28,687 bases of DNA from VRUE01 sp036271315 (GCA_036271315.1 DATBAV010000041.1:1-28687); one strand, 5' to 3'. Shown: positions 7,491-15,826, counted from the first letter of the stretch. Translations and numbers: made by a program. The notes: generated by a model not told the origin, from the letters alone.

Positions 7491-7515
7491 TTACTAAATA
7501 AAAGTTATGTATAAT
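7491..7515 (+). promoter_or_regulatory. Promoter of the RHS gene
   Basis: A perfect TATAAT (-10) lies at 7510-7515 in an AT-rich island unlike the surrounding DNA, 37 bp before the RHS start codon. The -35 region is poor; GTCAAT at 7486-7491 is the nearest candidate. The stretch TTACTAAATAA (7491-7501) closely resembles a motif upstream of the tyrosinase promoter. Confidence 0.6.
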
Positions 7516-7541
7516 AGGCCCGAGCAGGGATAGCTCGACCC

Positions 7542-7548
7542 GGAGGAG
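7542..7548 (+). promoter_or_regulatory. Ribosome-binding site of the RHS gene
   Basis: GGAGGAG is 4 nt upstream of the ATG at 7553. It is one of the strongest Shine-Dalgarno sites in the window and fixes the start of the RHS protein. Confidence 0.75.
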
Positions 7549-7552
7549 TCGA

Positions 7553-10500
7553 ATGAACTGCCGAACTCGCGCGCGAAGGGGATTGATCGCGTCGGCCATC
7601 GCTCTGGTCCTGGGCGTCGCCTGGGTGGGACAGGCCTCTGCCGCGGAATGGGGCATCGAAGAAAAATCCCTCTCCCAGCTTGGCCTCAGCGAAGAATCGA
7701 TCAAAAGCTCCAAAGGCCCGATCGCGCTGGAAACTACTCTGGTCGGTTCCAAAGTGGTCATCTCGTGCGAACTCGTCAAAAGCAGCGGGCGCATCCTCTC
7801 CACGAAGAAAGACGAAGCGACCATCGAACTTTCGAAATGTGCGACGACCATCAATGGAAAAGCCGCGCCCTCCTGCAAACCCGCGGAACCGGTCGTCGCA
7901 AAAGTCAGCTCCGAACTGCATGAAGACGAAACCAGGCGACACGTTCGCGATTTCCTCAAACCCCTGGCCGGAACCACCTTCACGAAATACAAACTCGGCG
8001 AACTATGCGCGGTTGCCGAAGAAGTGGTCGTCTCCGGCGAAACCGCTGCCGAAATCGAACCGTTCACAACCGTCGCTCAGTTATTTGGGTTCTCTGAAGC
8101 GATCGCCAAATCCGCTGGCACCACACTCACAGCGAACACCAAAGCGGCCTACTTCAGCGGCCCTCTCACCGTAGAACTGAGTGGAAAAAACGCCGGCAAG
8201 AAATGGGGAATCTGCCTCGCCTGCCACTACGGCCCCGAAGAAGGATACGGGGGCAACAACCCAGCCGCGCCGGGCGTATGCCTGGAATGCGAAGCAGACC
8301 CGGTCGATGTCGCCACCGGCAACCTGATCGAGAAACAGACCGATATCCCCGCTCTTGGCGGGCGGGGGCCCGCCCTGGAAGTCGCTCGTTCTTACAACTC
8401 CCAACTCGCCGCAACCCAGGCTGAAGGTGGGCCCTTTGGCTTCGGCTGGACCGGCCCCTACGGTGCCTACCTCGTCATCGACGCGAAAACCGAAACGGCG
8501 ACCGTGCATCAAGACGACGGAAGCGCGGTCGTCTTCACCTGGAACGGAGCCAGCTACGTCGCCCCTCCCTGGGTGCAGGCAAAGCTCGCCAAAGAAGGAA
8601 CCGGCTACCTCTACACCCTGCCGGATCAGTCCAAGCTGGAATTCAACGGCTCCGGGCAGTTGACCAAGGAACTCGATCGCCACAAAAACACGATCACGCT
8701 CACCTACAAAGAAGGCCACCTGGAAACGGCCGCAAGCACCGCAGGGCGGACGCTGACCTTCAAATTCAAAGAAGGGCACGTCGAAAGCGTCAAAGACCCG
8801 CTGGGGCACGAAGTCAAATACGCCTACGAATCGGGCAACCTGATCAAAGTCACGCTGCCGGGAGAAACGGAACCCAACTGGATCTTCAAATACGACGCCT
8901 CCCACCGACTCACCGAAATCACCGACGGGCGCGGCCACACGACGACGAACGAATACGACGCCTCGAGCCGGGTCAAACTGCAAAAAGACCCACTCAACCG
9001 CGAACACAAATTCGAATACAAAGAAAGCGGCGCCACCAAGGAAACGACTATCACCGGGCCGAACGGCTCGACCACCGTGGAGATCTTCAACGCGGCAGGA
9101 GAGCCGACCTCGATTACGCGCGCTTTCGGAACCGCTCTCGCGGCCACCTCCAAATACGAATATGACTTCGCGCTCAACCGCGTGGCCGCCAGCGATCCCA
9201 ACGGGCACGTGACCAAATACGCCTACGACGCGGAAGGCAACAAGGTCTCCGAAGTCGATCCCAACGGAAACGAAAAGAAATGGGGATACAACGCCACCCA
9301 TGACGTGATTTCGGAAACGACACCGAAGAAAGAGGCGACGACGATAACCCGCAACGCCGCTGGGGACCCCGAAACGATCAAACGGCCCGCGCCAGGGGCG
9401 AAAACCCAGGAAACCAAATTCAAATACGCCGAAAACGGCGACCCGGAAGAAACGACCGATCCGCTCGGGCACACGACCAAATACGGCTATGACAAATACG
9501 GGGACAAGGAATCCGAAACGGACCCCGAAGGGGACAAACGGACCTTCAAATATGACGAAGATGGAAAAGTTGTCGCCGAAGTCTCTCCGCGTGGCAACGA
9601 AGAAGGCGCCGAAGCCACCAAATTCGAAACCAAAACCAAACGCGATGCCCAGGGTCGGGTCGAAGTTGTCACCGACCCGCTCGGCCACGAAACCAAACAG
9701 GCCTACGACGCCGCTGGCAACCTGAAAGAACAGGTCAACCCCAACGGCCATGCGACCAAATACGCCTACGATGCCGACGACGAGCGCACGGAAGTAAAAG
9801 CCGCCAATGGCGACACGACGAAAACCGCCTACGACTCGGAAGGCAACGTCGAAAGCGTCACCGACGGCAGCGAACACACGACCCACTACGAACACAACGC
9901 ACTGAACGAGCTGACCAAGACGACCGATGCGCTGGCTCGCGAAACAACGCGCACCTACGACGCCGCCGGCAACCTGAAAGAACAGAAAGATCCTGCGGGC
10001 CGCACGACGACCTACACCTACGATGCCGGAAATCGACTGAAAGAAGTCAAATACTCCGACACAGCGACCAAACCCATCACCTACACCTACGACGCCGACG
10101 GGAACGTCACCGAAATGAAAGACGGTACCGGCACGACCACGAGGAAATACGACGAACTGGACCGGCTGACCGAAAGCACGAACGGAAACAGCGAAACGGT
10201 CAAATACGCCTACGACCTCGGCAACGAGACGACCGAAATCGTCTATCCCAACTCAAAAGTTGCGATCCAAAGCTTCGACAAAGCTGGACGCCTGGAAGCC
10301 GTCAAAGATTGGCTCGGCAATGAAACCAAATTCTCCTACAACCGCGATTCGATGCCCAAGGGGACGACCTTCCCGGCGGCCTCCACCGACAAAGACAGCT
10401 ACGAATTCAACGCAGCCGATCAGCTGACCAAAACGACGATGGCAAGGGGCGAAGAAGCGCTCGCCTCCATCTCTTATGCACGGACCGCGGCGGGACAGCT

Positions 10501-11611
10501 CGAATCGGCCACCCAGAAAGGGCTGCCAGGAGCCGAAGAAGCCAAATACGGCTACGACCAAGCCGAGCGGATGACCTCCGGCGCGGGAGGCTCCTTCGAA
10601 TACGACGCCGCCAACAACCCGACCAAAGTGGCGGCCACGGCCCAGGAATTCAACGCAGCGAACGAGCTGACCAAAGCCGGAACCACCGAATATGGCTACG
10701 ACACACTCGGCGAGCGCACCGAAGCAAAACCCAGCGGCGGCACCGCCACGACCTACGGCTACGATCAGGCTGGCAATCTGATCTCGGTGACCAAGGCTGG
10801 CTCGATCGAAGACACCTACTCCTACGACGGCACCGGTCTTCGGATGAGCCAGAAAGTCAACGGCACGACCACCCACATGGCGTGGAATACGGCCGAAAAA
10901 CTGCCCTTGCTGCTCTACGACGGCGCCAACTACTACCTCTACGGTCCCGAAGGACTGCCCTTCGAGCAGATCAACGGCTCCACCCCGACCTACCTGCACC
11001 ACGACCAGCAGGGCTCAACGCGCCTGCTAACCAACTCCTCGGGCGAAACCAAAGGCAAATACACCTACACCCCATACGGGGCGGTGGAAGAACATGCGGG
11101 AGAAGCCTCCACACCACTCGGCTACGACGGGCAGTATCGCAGCGAAGACACGGGATTGATTTATCTGCGGGCGAGGGTCTACGACCCGGCAACGGCGCAG
11201 TTCATGAGCGTGGATCCGCTGGTGGCGCAGACCAATGCACCGTACTACTACGCAGAAGACAGTCCCGTAAACGGCGGAGACCCAAGCGGAAGGTGCTTTT
11301 TCCGCTTGAGAGGAGGAGTCAGAACCCCACGCGGATCCGGCGTTGCCAAAGGACCCGGGATCAGCGAATACGTTACGGAATCCGGCTTTGCTGAAAATGA
11401 AAACGGCTACGCCCAATGGTCCATATCAGCCTGGCTCGAAGGCACGACCATCAACCGGAGGTTCGAAGCCAATGGCTACGACGTGAATTGGGGGTTCTTC
11501 AAATGGACGATTTCAGAAAAGGAACGGCAGGACTGGTCCATCACCTGGTCATTTGTGATTGAAGGCACCAACCGAAGCATTTCCGCAGCGGGAACCACTC
11601 CCTTTCCCTAG
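7553..11611 (+). CDS. Secreted RHS/YD-repeat protein with variable C-terminal tip
   Basis: A 1352-residue exported RHS protein, probably wall-associated or released. Residues 1-30 form a Sec signal peptide ending GQASA. Residues 31-215 are a lineage-type domain that I cannot name, with four cysteines. Next come CLACH (221-225) and CLEC (243-246), a possible metal-binding knuckle, then a DUF6531-like opening (DPVDVATGNL, from 249). Many YD repeats follow (about 370-1120, for example YDAAGNLKEQ). The RHS core follows (about 1147-1223: HHDQQGSTRLL, YLRARVYDPATAQFMSVDPL) and ends NGGDPSG. The last 106 residues (1247-1352) are unique and tryptophan-rich, matching the position of a polymorphic-toxin tip, but I recognise no toxin fold. 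Lysine and glutamate are almost always AAA and GAA, unlike the neighbours, which suggests transfer. There is no immunity gene: panB faces it 7 bp downstream. Confidence 0.93.
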   Translation: MNCRTRARRGLIASAIALVLGVAWVGQASAAEWGIEEKSLSQLGLSEESIKSSKGPIALETTLVGSKVVISCELVKSSGRILSTKKDEATIELSKCATTINGKAAPSCKPAEPVVAKVSSELHEDETRRHVRDFLKPLAGTTFTKYKLGELCAVAEEVVVSGETAAEIEPFTTVAQLFGFSEAIAKSAGTTLTANTKAAYFSGPLTVELSGKNAGKKWGICLACHYGPEEGYGGNNPAAPGVCLECEADPVDVATGNLIEKQTDIPALGGRGPALEVARSYNSQLAATQAEGGPFGFGWTGPYGAYLVIDAKTETATVHQDDGSAVVFTWNGASYVAPPWVQAKLAKEGTGYLYTLPDQSKLEFNGSGQLTKELDRHKNTITLTYKEGHLETAASTAGRTLTFKFKEGHVESVKDPLGHEVKYAYESGNLIKVTLPGETEPNWIFKYDASHRLTEITDGRGHTTTNEYDASSRVKLQKDPLNREHKFEYKESGATKETTITGPNGSTTVEIFNAAGEPTSITRAFGTALAATSKYEYDFALNRVAASDPNGHVTKYAYDAEGNKVSEVDPNGNEKKWGYNATHDVISETTPKKEATTITRNAAGDPETIKRPAPGAKTQETKFKYAENGDPEETTDPLGHTTKYGYDKYGDKESETDPEGDKRTFKYDEDGKVVAEVSPRGNEEGAEATKFETKTKRDAQGRVEVVTDPLGHETKQAYDAAGNLKEQVNPNGHATKYAYDADDERTEVKAANGDTTKTAYDSEGNVESVTDGSEHTTHYEHNALNELTKTTDALARETTRTYDAAGNLKEQKDPAGRTTTYTYDAGNRLKEVKYSDTATKPITYTYDADGNVTEMKDGTGTTTRKYDELDRLTESTNGNSETVKYAYDLGNETTEIVYPNSKVAIQSFDKAGRLEAVKDWLGNETKFSYNRDSMPKGTTFPAASTDKDSYEFNAADQLTKTTMARGEEALASISYARTAAGQLESATQKGLPGAEEAKYGYDQAERMTSGAGGSFEYDAANNPTKVAATAQEFNAANELTKAGTTEYGYDTLGERTEAKPSGGTATTYGYDQAGNLISVTKAGSIEDTYSYDGTGLRMSQKVNGTTTHMAWNTAEKLPLLLYDGANYYLYGPEGLPFEQINGSTPTYLHHDQQGSTRLLTNSSGETKGKYTYTPYGAVEEHAGEASTPLGYDGQYRSEDTGLIYLRARVYDPATAQFMSVDPLVAQTNAPYYYAEDSPVNGGDPSGRCFFRLRGGVRTPRGSGVAKGPGISEYVTESGFAENENGYAQWSISAWLEGTTINRRFEANGYDVNWGFFKWTISEKERQDWSITWSFVIEGTNRSISAAGTTPFP
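9703..9985 (+). repeat. Near-identical YD-repeat units within the RHS gene
   Basis: The segments 9703-9733 and 9955-9985 match over 31 nt with one mismatch and lie 252 bp (84 codons) apart, in phase with the reading frame. Both encode YDAAGNLKEQ. Nearby shorter copies of the string AAATACGCCTACGA occur near 8817, 9220, 9760 and 10202. They show the repeat array growing or converting by in-frame duplication. Confidence 0.7.
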
Positions 11612-11618
11612 CCGGCCC

Positions 11619-12554
11619 CTACGGCAGCGGCTCCCAGTCCCAAGCCTTCGCCGAGGTCAGGCTCTCCTGCTCCAGGTAGTGCCTGAACTCCGACAACTCC
11701 GACGGCTCGATGCCGTAGACGTGGTCGGGCTCGGGGAAGTGAGCGCTGCGAACCTCGCTCACGTACTGATTCATGCCGGCGACCATCTGGTTGTGGATGT
11801 CGGCGTACTGCTTGACGAACTTGGCCATGCGGCCGGTAGTGATGCCGAGCAGGTCGTGGAAGACGAGGACCTGGCCGGCGGTGGCGGGGCCGGCACCGAT
11901 GCCGATCGTCGGGATCTCGAGCTTCTCGACGATCGCCTCGGTGACGGCAGCCGGAACGGCCTCGAAGACGATCGCGAAGCAGCCGACCGCCTGCAGGGCA
12001 AGAGCGTCCTCGCAGAGTTGGATCGCGCTCTGAGCTGTCTTGCCCTGGGCCTTGTAGCCGCCGAGGGCAGTGGCGGTCTGCGGGGTGAGGCCGACGTGAC
12101 CCATCACCGGGATGCCGGAGCGGACGATCGCCCGGGCGCGCTCGACCGAGATCCCCCCCGCCTCGAGCTTCACCGTCTGGCAGCCGGTCTCCTTGACCAG
12201 GCGCTGGGCGTTCTGGATCGCCAGCTCGTTGCTCGCCTCGTAGCTGCCCATCGGCATGTCGCCGACCATCAGGGGCGTCCTCAGGCCGCGGCGCACCGCC
12301 TTGCCGAGGACAAGCATCTCCTCCAGCGTCACCGCCTCGGTGCCGCTGTGGCCGAGCACGACGTTTGCCGCCGAGTCGCCGACCAGGACGATGTCCACGC
12401 CGGCCTCCTCCGCCACCTTGGCCGAGGGGAAGTCATAGGCGGTGACCATCGCGATCGGTTCGCCCTTCTCCTTCATCTCGGCCAGCCGCGGCAGGCTCAC
12501 CGGCGGGCGGTCGGTCGGCGGCGGCGCGGTGTGCGAGCGGGCACCGGAGCTCAT
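11619..12554 (-). CDS. panB: 3-methyl-2-oxobutanoate hydroxymethyltransferase
   Basis: PanB makes ketopantoate from alpha-ketoisovalerate and methylene-tetrahydrofolate, the first committed step of pantothenate synthesis. The protein has 311 residues. The TIM-barrel blocks are clear: MVTAYDFPSAKVAEEAGVD, VGDSAANVVLGH with the Mg2+-binding Asp, VGDMPMGSYE, VKLEAG, GHVGLTPQ, FEAVP, and IGIGAGPATAGQVLVFHDLLG. The first 20 or so residues are an extra proline-rich extension before the conserved LPRLAEMKEKG. The ATG overlaps the panD stop (ATGA), so the two are coupled. The 3' end faces the RHS gene at 7 bp, with no terminator visible between them. Confidence 0.97.
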   Translation of the reverse strand: MSSGARSHTAPPPTDRPPVSLPRLAEMKEKGEPIAMVTAYDFPSAKVAEEAGVDIVLVGDSAANVVLGHSGTEAVTLEEMLVLGKAVRRGLRTPLMVGDMPMGSYEASNELAIQNAQRLVKETGCQTVKLEAGGISVERARAIVRSGIPVMGHVGLTPQTATALGGYKAQGKTAQSAIQLCEDALALQAVGCFAIVFEAVPAAVTEAIVEKLEIPTIGIGAGPATAGQVLVFHDLLGITTGRMAKFVKQYADIHNQMVAGMNQYVSEVRSAHFPEPDHVYGIEPSELSEFRHYLEQESLTSAKAWDWEPLP

Positions 12555-12931
12555 GAGAGCAGCACCTCGGGGTGGCTGTCGACGGCGACGATCTCGTTGC
12601 TCTCGCCGACGTGAACGACGACCGGCGAGTAGGTCTCGAGGTCGCTCTCGTCGTAGGCACCGAAGGTGCCGACGATGATCTTGTGGCCGGGGCGGGTCAG
12701 GTGAGCGGCGGCGCCGTTGACCTGCATCGTGCCCGAGCCGGGCTCGCCGTCGATTACGTAGGTGAGGAAGCGGGCGCCATTGTCGATGTCCCAGACGTGG
12801 ACCTGCTCGTTGGTGATCATGTCCGCGGCGGCCATCAGCTCGGTGTCGATCGTGATGCTGCCGACGTAGTCGACGTCACAGTCGGTCACCGTCGCCCGGT
12901 GGATCTTGGACTTGAGCATCTGCCTCTGCAT
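12551..12931 (-). CDS. panD: Aspartate 1-decarboxylase proenzyme
   Basis: PanD decarboxylates aspartate to beta-alanine for pantothenate synthesis. It is made as a proenzyme that self-cleaves at Gly24-Ser25 (YVGSITID) to form the pyruvoyl cofactor; this site is intact. The length of 126 residues is normal. The start at 12931 (MQRQMLKSKIHRATVT) is favoured by AGGAG about 6 nt upstream; the second ATG, four codons later, would give the commonest family start. The gene is 31 bp after panC and overlaps panB by 4 bp, so panC-panD-panB is one operon. Confidence 0.96.
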   Translation of the reverse strand: MQRQMLKSKIHRATVTDCDVDYVGSITIDTELMAAADMITNEQVHVWDIDNGARFLTYVIDGEPGSGTMQVNGAAAHLTRPGHKIIVGTFGAYDESDLETYSPVVVHVGESNEIVAVDSHPEVLLS

Positions 12932-12962
12932 CGGTTCTCCTGTCAGCTCATGGGGTCAAGGG

Positions 12963-13865
12963 TCAAGGCTCGATGAGTACGTTGTCGATCAGGCGAGCAC
13001 CGCCCACCCGGGCGGCGATTGCGATCAGCACCGGCCGGCTGCCCAGCTCGGTGACGGGGGAAAGGTCTTCGGCGTCGCGCGCCTCGAGGTACTCGGGCTC
13101 GATCCCGGCCGCGCTCAGCTCGGCACCAGCCGCCTCGAGCGCAACCGGGAGGCCCGCGGTGGGAGCGCTCGCCTCGGCGACGGCCAGGGCCCGCGAGAGC
13201 GCTGTAGCGCGCCGGCGCTCGCTCGGCTCCAGATAGGCGTTGCGCGAGCTCATTGCCAGGCCGTCGGGCTCGCGCACCGTCGGCAGCACCTCGATACGCA
13301 GTGGGAAGTCGAGGTCGCTGACCATGCGACGAATAACGGCGACCTGCTGCGCGTCCTTCTGGCCGAAGTAGGCGACGTCGGGCCCAACCGAGTTGAAGAG
13401 CTTGGCGACGACGGTGGTGACGCCGCGAAAATGCTCGGGGCCGCGGTGCAGGGGATCGCCGTCGAGCACGCCGGTCAGGTCGCCCTCGACCGCGACGTAG
13501 GTGGCAAAGCCCTCGGGATAGACATCCTCCACGGGCGGCGCGTAGACGAAGTCGGCACCGGCCTCGGCCGCCAGCCTCAGGTCACGCTCCTCGTCACGCG
13601 GATAGCGGTCGAGGTCCTCGCCGGGACCGAACTGGGTCGGGTTGACGAAGAGGCTCATCACGACGACGTCGCACTCGGCGCGGGCGGCGCGCAGGAGCGA
13701 GAGATGCCCCTCGTGGAGGTAGCCCATCGTCGGCACCAGGCCGATCGAGCTGCCCTCCCGGCGAGCCGGCTCCAGGGCAGCACGGAGCCGATCCTTGCCG
13801 CGAAGGAGCTTCACGTCGCCTTGTGCGTGTGCGGGAACGAGTTCGACGAGGTCCATTTGGTCCAT
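12963..13865 (-). CDS. panC: Pantoate-beta-alanine ligase (pantothenate synthetase)
   Basis: PanC joins pantoate and beta-alanine with ATP, using the products of PanB (via ketopantoate reduction) and PanD. The protein has 300 residues, slightly longer than the typical 280. The nucleotidyltransferase motif PTMGYLHEGHL is at 45-55 with the HxGH-type HEGH. Later blocks include FVNPTQFGPGEDLDRYPR, FRGVTTVVAKLFNSVGPD, AYFGQKDAQQ and the KMSKS-like AMSSRNAYL. The ATG at 13865 lies about 20 nt after a probable transcription start; a second ATG at 13856 is a possible start. A separate ketopantoate reductase gene is not in the window. Confidence 0.96.
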   Translation of the reverse strand: MDQMDLVELVPAHAQGDVKLLRGKDRLRAALEPARREGSSIGLVPTMGYLHEGHLSLLRAARAECDVVVMSLFVNPTQFGPGEDLDRYPRDEERDLRLAAEAGADFVYAPPVEDVYPEGFATYVAVEGDLTGVLDGDPLHRGPEHFRGVTTVVAKLFNSVGPDVAYFGQKDAQQVAVIRRMVSDLDFPLRIEVLPTVREPDGLAMSSRNAYLEPSERRRATALSRALAVAEASAPTAGLPVALEAAGAELSAAGIEPEYLEARDAEDLSPVTELGSRPVLIAIAARVGGARLIDNVLIEP

Positions 13866-13891
13866 GCCCTTCGGGTCACGGCCGTCGCTCG

Positions 13892-13897
13892 ATTATA
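13892..13897 (-). promoter_or_regulatory. -10 box of the panCDB operon
   Basis: On the minus strand a perfect TATAAT lies 26 bp upstream of the panC ATG, with a very short predicted 5' leader. No good -35 hexamer is found at 16-18 bp. A 5-bp stem hairpin, GCGTC/GACGC (13909-13923), sits just upstream and may be the end signal of the upstream phospholipase-D-like gene or part of the promoter. Confidence 0.6.
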
Positions 13898-13970
13898 GAG
13901 ACAGGCACGCGTCTTTACGACGCCTTGATCACAGAAGACAGGATTTGCTCAACAAACCGCGACGAGGTCG

Positions 13971-15659
13971 CTACTCGCCAAGCCAGAAAGACAGCTCGCG
14001 CTGCTTCGCCTCCGCATCTACGCCTTTGTAATAGGCGTCCTGCCAGGCTTTGCCGTCTTCGGGGCCTTCCCACTCGTTGCCCGCCGCTTTCGCCGCCTGC
14101 GAGCGCAGGTAGCGCCAGCGGTAGGCGTTGTAGACGGAGATGATGTGGGTGGCGTAGGCCGCAGCGAGCTTCGGCGCGCCCGCGATCAGGTTGAGGTTGT
14201 CGTCGTTGTCGCCGCTGGCGGCCGGCCCCATGTTGTGCGAGCCGGTCATCACCACCGGCTTCTCGCCGAAGGGATCGAGCAGGACAACCTTCGAGTGCAC
14301 CATGACGATGTTGTAACGCCCGATCTCTTTGTCCCAGGCGGCGAAGCGTTTATCGACGCTGCTCGGCATGACGACGTCCGGGTCGGCCTGGTCGAGTTGG
14401 CCGCGATGGACCAGCCCGACCAGTGCCGGATCTTTCGACCCCTGCTCGGGATCCTGGTTGACCACCCCGTGGACGTAGAGGTTCGGGTCGTAGTTACTCG
14501 AGGTCGGGTCGGCGCGATCCATGATCGCGTTGAAGAGCGTTTCTTTCCGACCCGGGATGAAGAAGAGGAACAGGGCTCCCTGTTTGGCCGCTGCAATCAG
14601 CTCGCGAGCGTCAGCGAGGTCGATCGTGTCGTGAACCGGCGCAAACCAGGTCCCGATGTCGCCGTCGGGAAGTTTCGCCGAGCGCTTGACGCTATTGGCG
14701 GCGATCAGCTCTTCAGTGAATTCGTTGCCGGCCTTCCGCAGCGCATCCCACTGTTTCCGGTAGTAGACGGCAACGGCGGCGCTGTCGATCAGGATGCCGT
14801 TGTTGACCTGAGTACAGAGCCCGGTCATCGACCAGTTCGTCGATCCCGTCCAGACGCGCCGCGGCGAGTCGTCTGGTTCGCAGAGCACCATGAACTTGTT
14901 GTGCGCGAGGCCGCTGACGGTCATCCGGTCATACACGTCGACCCCGGCTTTACGCAGCGATAATCGCGCTTTCTCACTCTTGTCCACTTTCGCCTTCGGC
15001 CCATTGGCAAGGACGATGTGCGCGCGAGGGCCGAGCGCTTCGAGGTCGGCGATCAGCTCCGGATCGTCGAGTTCGAAGAGGGCCGCGTAGATCGCCGCCT
15101 GCGGGTTCTCGTTGACTTCGGCGAGGATTTTCCGCATCGCCAGTCGCAGCTCGCCGGAGAGGTAGTCGCGGGTGGAGTCGCCTTTGGTTTCGATCATCTT
15201 CGTCAGTTGCTTGGTCCAGGGTTCGTCGGCTTTGAGCCGGCGCGCAACCGACTGCGTGGCGAGCACACCTCGGTTGAAGTAAGCCGAGAGCCCGTCGCCC
15301 GCGTCCGCGCTTACCTCGACCGGGTCGCTCCAGGGACTGGCCTGATCCTTGGCTTCGGTCAGCGACCCTGCTTTGCCCACCATCGGCACCACCCGGTAGC
15401 TGACCGTTTCCCCGGCGCGAGCGAGGACGTCGGTCCAGCCGAACTTCTGGATCGGCCACTCGCTGCTCGGCCGGTGCTCGCCGGGTTTGTGTTCTTCCCC
15501 GGCGAAGGGGATGAAGGTGTGGACCGCCTCTTCCTCGCCACCCTTCGGCTTGCGGTAGAGGGCGAAACCGCGGCAATCCGGGATCGCTTTCGGGTATCGC
15601 CAGACGACGTAGGCGTCGTCGCAGTTGGCGTGGGCGACGATCGAGATCGGCTCGCTCAT
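13971..15659 (-). CDS. Phospholipase-D-like protein with two HKD domains
   Basis: A 562-residue PLD-superfamily protein. Residues 5-120 resemble a fibronectin-III-like module (DAYVVWRYPKAIPDCRGFALYRK). Two PLD domains follow. The second motif is canonical: H455, K457 and D462 in HSKVVLLD, followed by TGSHNM. The first has H253 and K255 (HNKFMVLCE), but the position of the motif Asp holds Cys260; a downstream TGSTNWS is intact. PLD proteins need both motifs to form one active site, so activity may be altered. There is no signal peptide, which suggests a cytoplasmic protein. The start overlaps the stop of the 56-residue membrane protein gene (ATGA), making it the last gene of the tyrosinase operon. 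The substrate (lipid, nucleic acid or other) cannot be told from sequence. Confidence 0.88.
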   Translation of the reverse strand: MSEPISIVAHANCDDAYVVWRYPKAIPDCRGFALYRKPKGGEEEAVHTFIPFAGEEHKPGEHRPSSEWPIQKFGWTDVLARAGETVSYRVVPMVGKAGSLTEAKDQASPWSDPVEVSADAGDGLSAYFNRGVLATQSVARRLKADEPWTKQLTKMIETKGDSTRDYLSGELRLAMRKILAEVNENPQAAIYAALFELDDPELIADLEALGPRAHIVLANGPKAKVDKSEKARLSLRKAGVDVYDRMTVSGLAHNKFMVLCEPDDSPRRVWTGSTNWSMTGLCTQVNNGILIDSAAVAVYYRKQWDALRKAGNEFTEELIAANSVKRSAKLPDGDIGTWFAPVHDTIDLADARELIAAAKQGALFLFFIPGRKETLFNAIMDRADPTSSNYDPNLYVHGVVNQDPEQGSKDPALVGLVHRGQLDQADPDVVMPSSVDKRFAAWDKEIGRYNIVMVHSKVVLLDPFGEKPVVMTGSHNMGPAASGDNDDNLNLIAGAPKLAAAYATHIISVYNAYRWRYLRSQAAKAAGNEWEGPEDGKAWQDAYYKGVDAEAKQRELSFWLGE

Positions 15660-15826
15660 CCCCTCGCCCCCAAGCGGCGGCGCGCGAATGAGCGGAGTCG
15701 TGAGCGAGTCCTGCGCAATGCCGTGACGAAGCTGATCGCCGCCAGGTAGATCGCGGCCGGACCGCCAAACGAGAGCAGCGTCTCCTCGATCGGGATACCG
15801 GCGATGTGGGCGGCCGGCACGCTCAT
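15656..15826 (-). CDS. 56-residue single-pass membrane protein
   Basis: A short protein starting MSVPAAHIAGIPIEETLL, with one hydrophobic segment (about residues 18-37, GGPAAIYLAAISFVTAL) and a strongly basic, arginine-rich C-terminal tail. By the positive-inside rule the tail should face the cytoplasm. The ATG at 15826 is 4 nt after the upstream stop, with GAGG just before it, and its stop overlaps the start of the phospholipase-D-like gene (ATGA). This tight packing is the best evidence that it is real. A longer frame starting upstream would overlap the previous gene and looks like a shadow. Function is unknown; it could anchor a partner from this operon at the membrane. Confidence 0.7.
   Translation of the reverse strand: MSVPAAHIAGIPIEETLLSFGGPAAIYLAAISFVTALRRTRSRLRSFARRRLGARG

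Noticed and set aside
8213..8227. CxxCH as evidence for a c-type cytochrome
   Set aside because: There is a single motif next to a second CxxC, in an RHS protein with no distal Met/His ligand pattern or cytochrome fold; a zinc or disulfide knuckle is more likely.
8081..9895. 604-codon open frame on the minus strand within the RHS gene
   Set aside because: Its Phe/Val/Gly-rich product is the complement of the repeated YD codons (GAA and AAA read backwards). It has no start context or recognised domain.
8700..10700. Regularly spaced short repeats that could suggest a CRISPR array
   Set aside because: They are in-frame codons of the YD-repeat protein, vary in length and sequence, and have no constant repeat with unique spacers.
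13909..13923. Hairpin GCGTC/GACGC as the terminator of the phospholipase-D-like gene
   Set aside because: A 5-bp stem without a T-tract is too short to call as a separate feature; it is only mentioned with the pan promoter.
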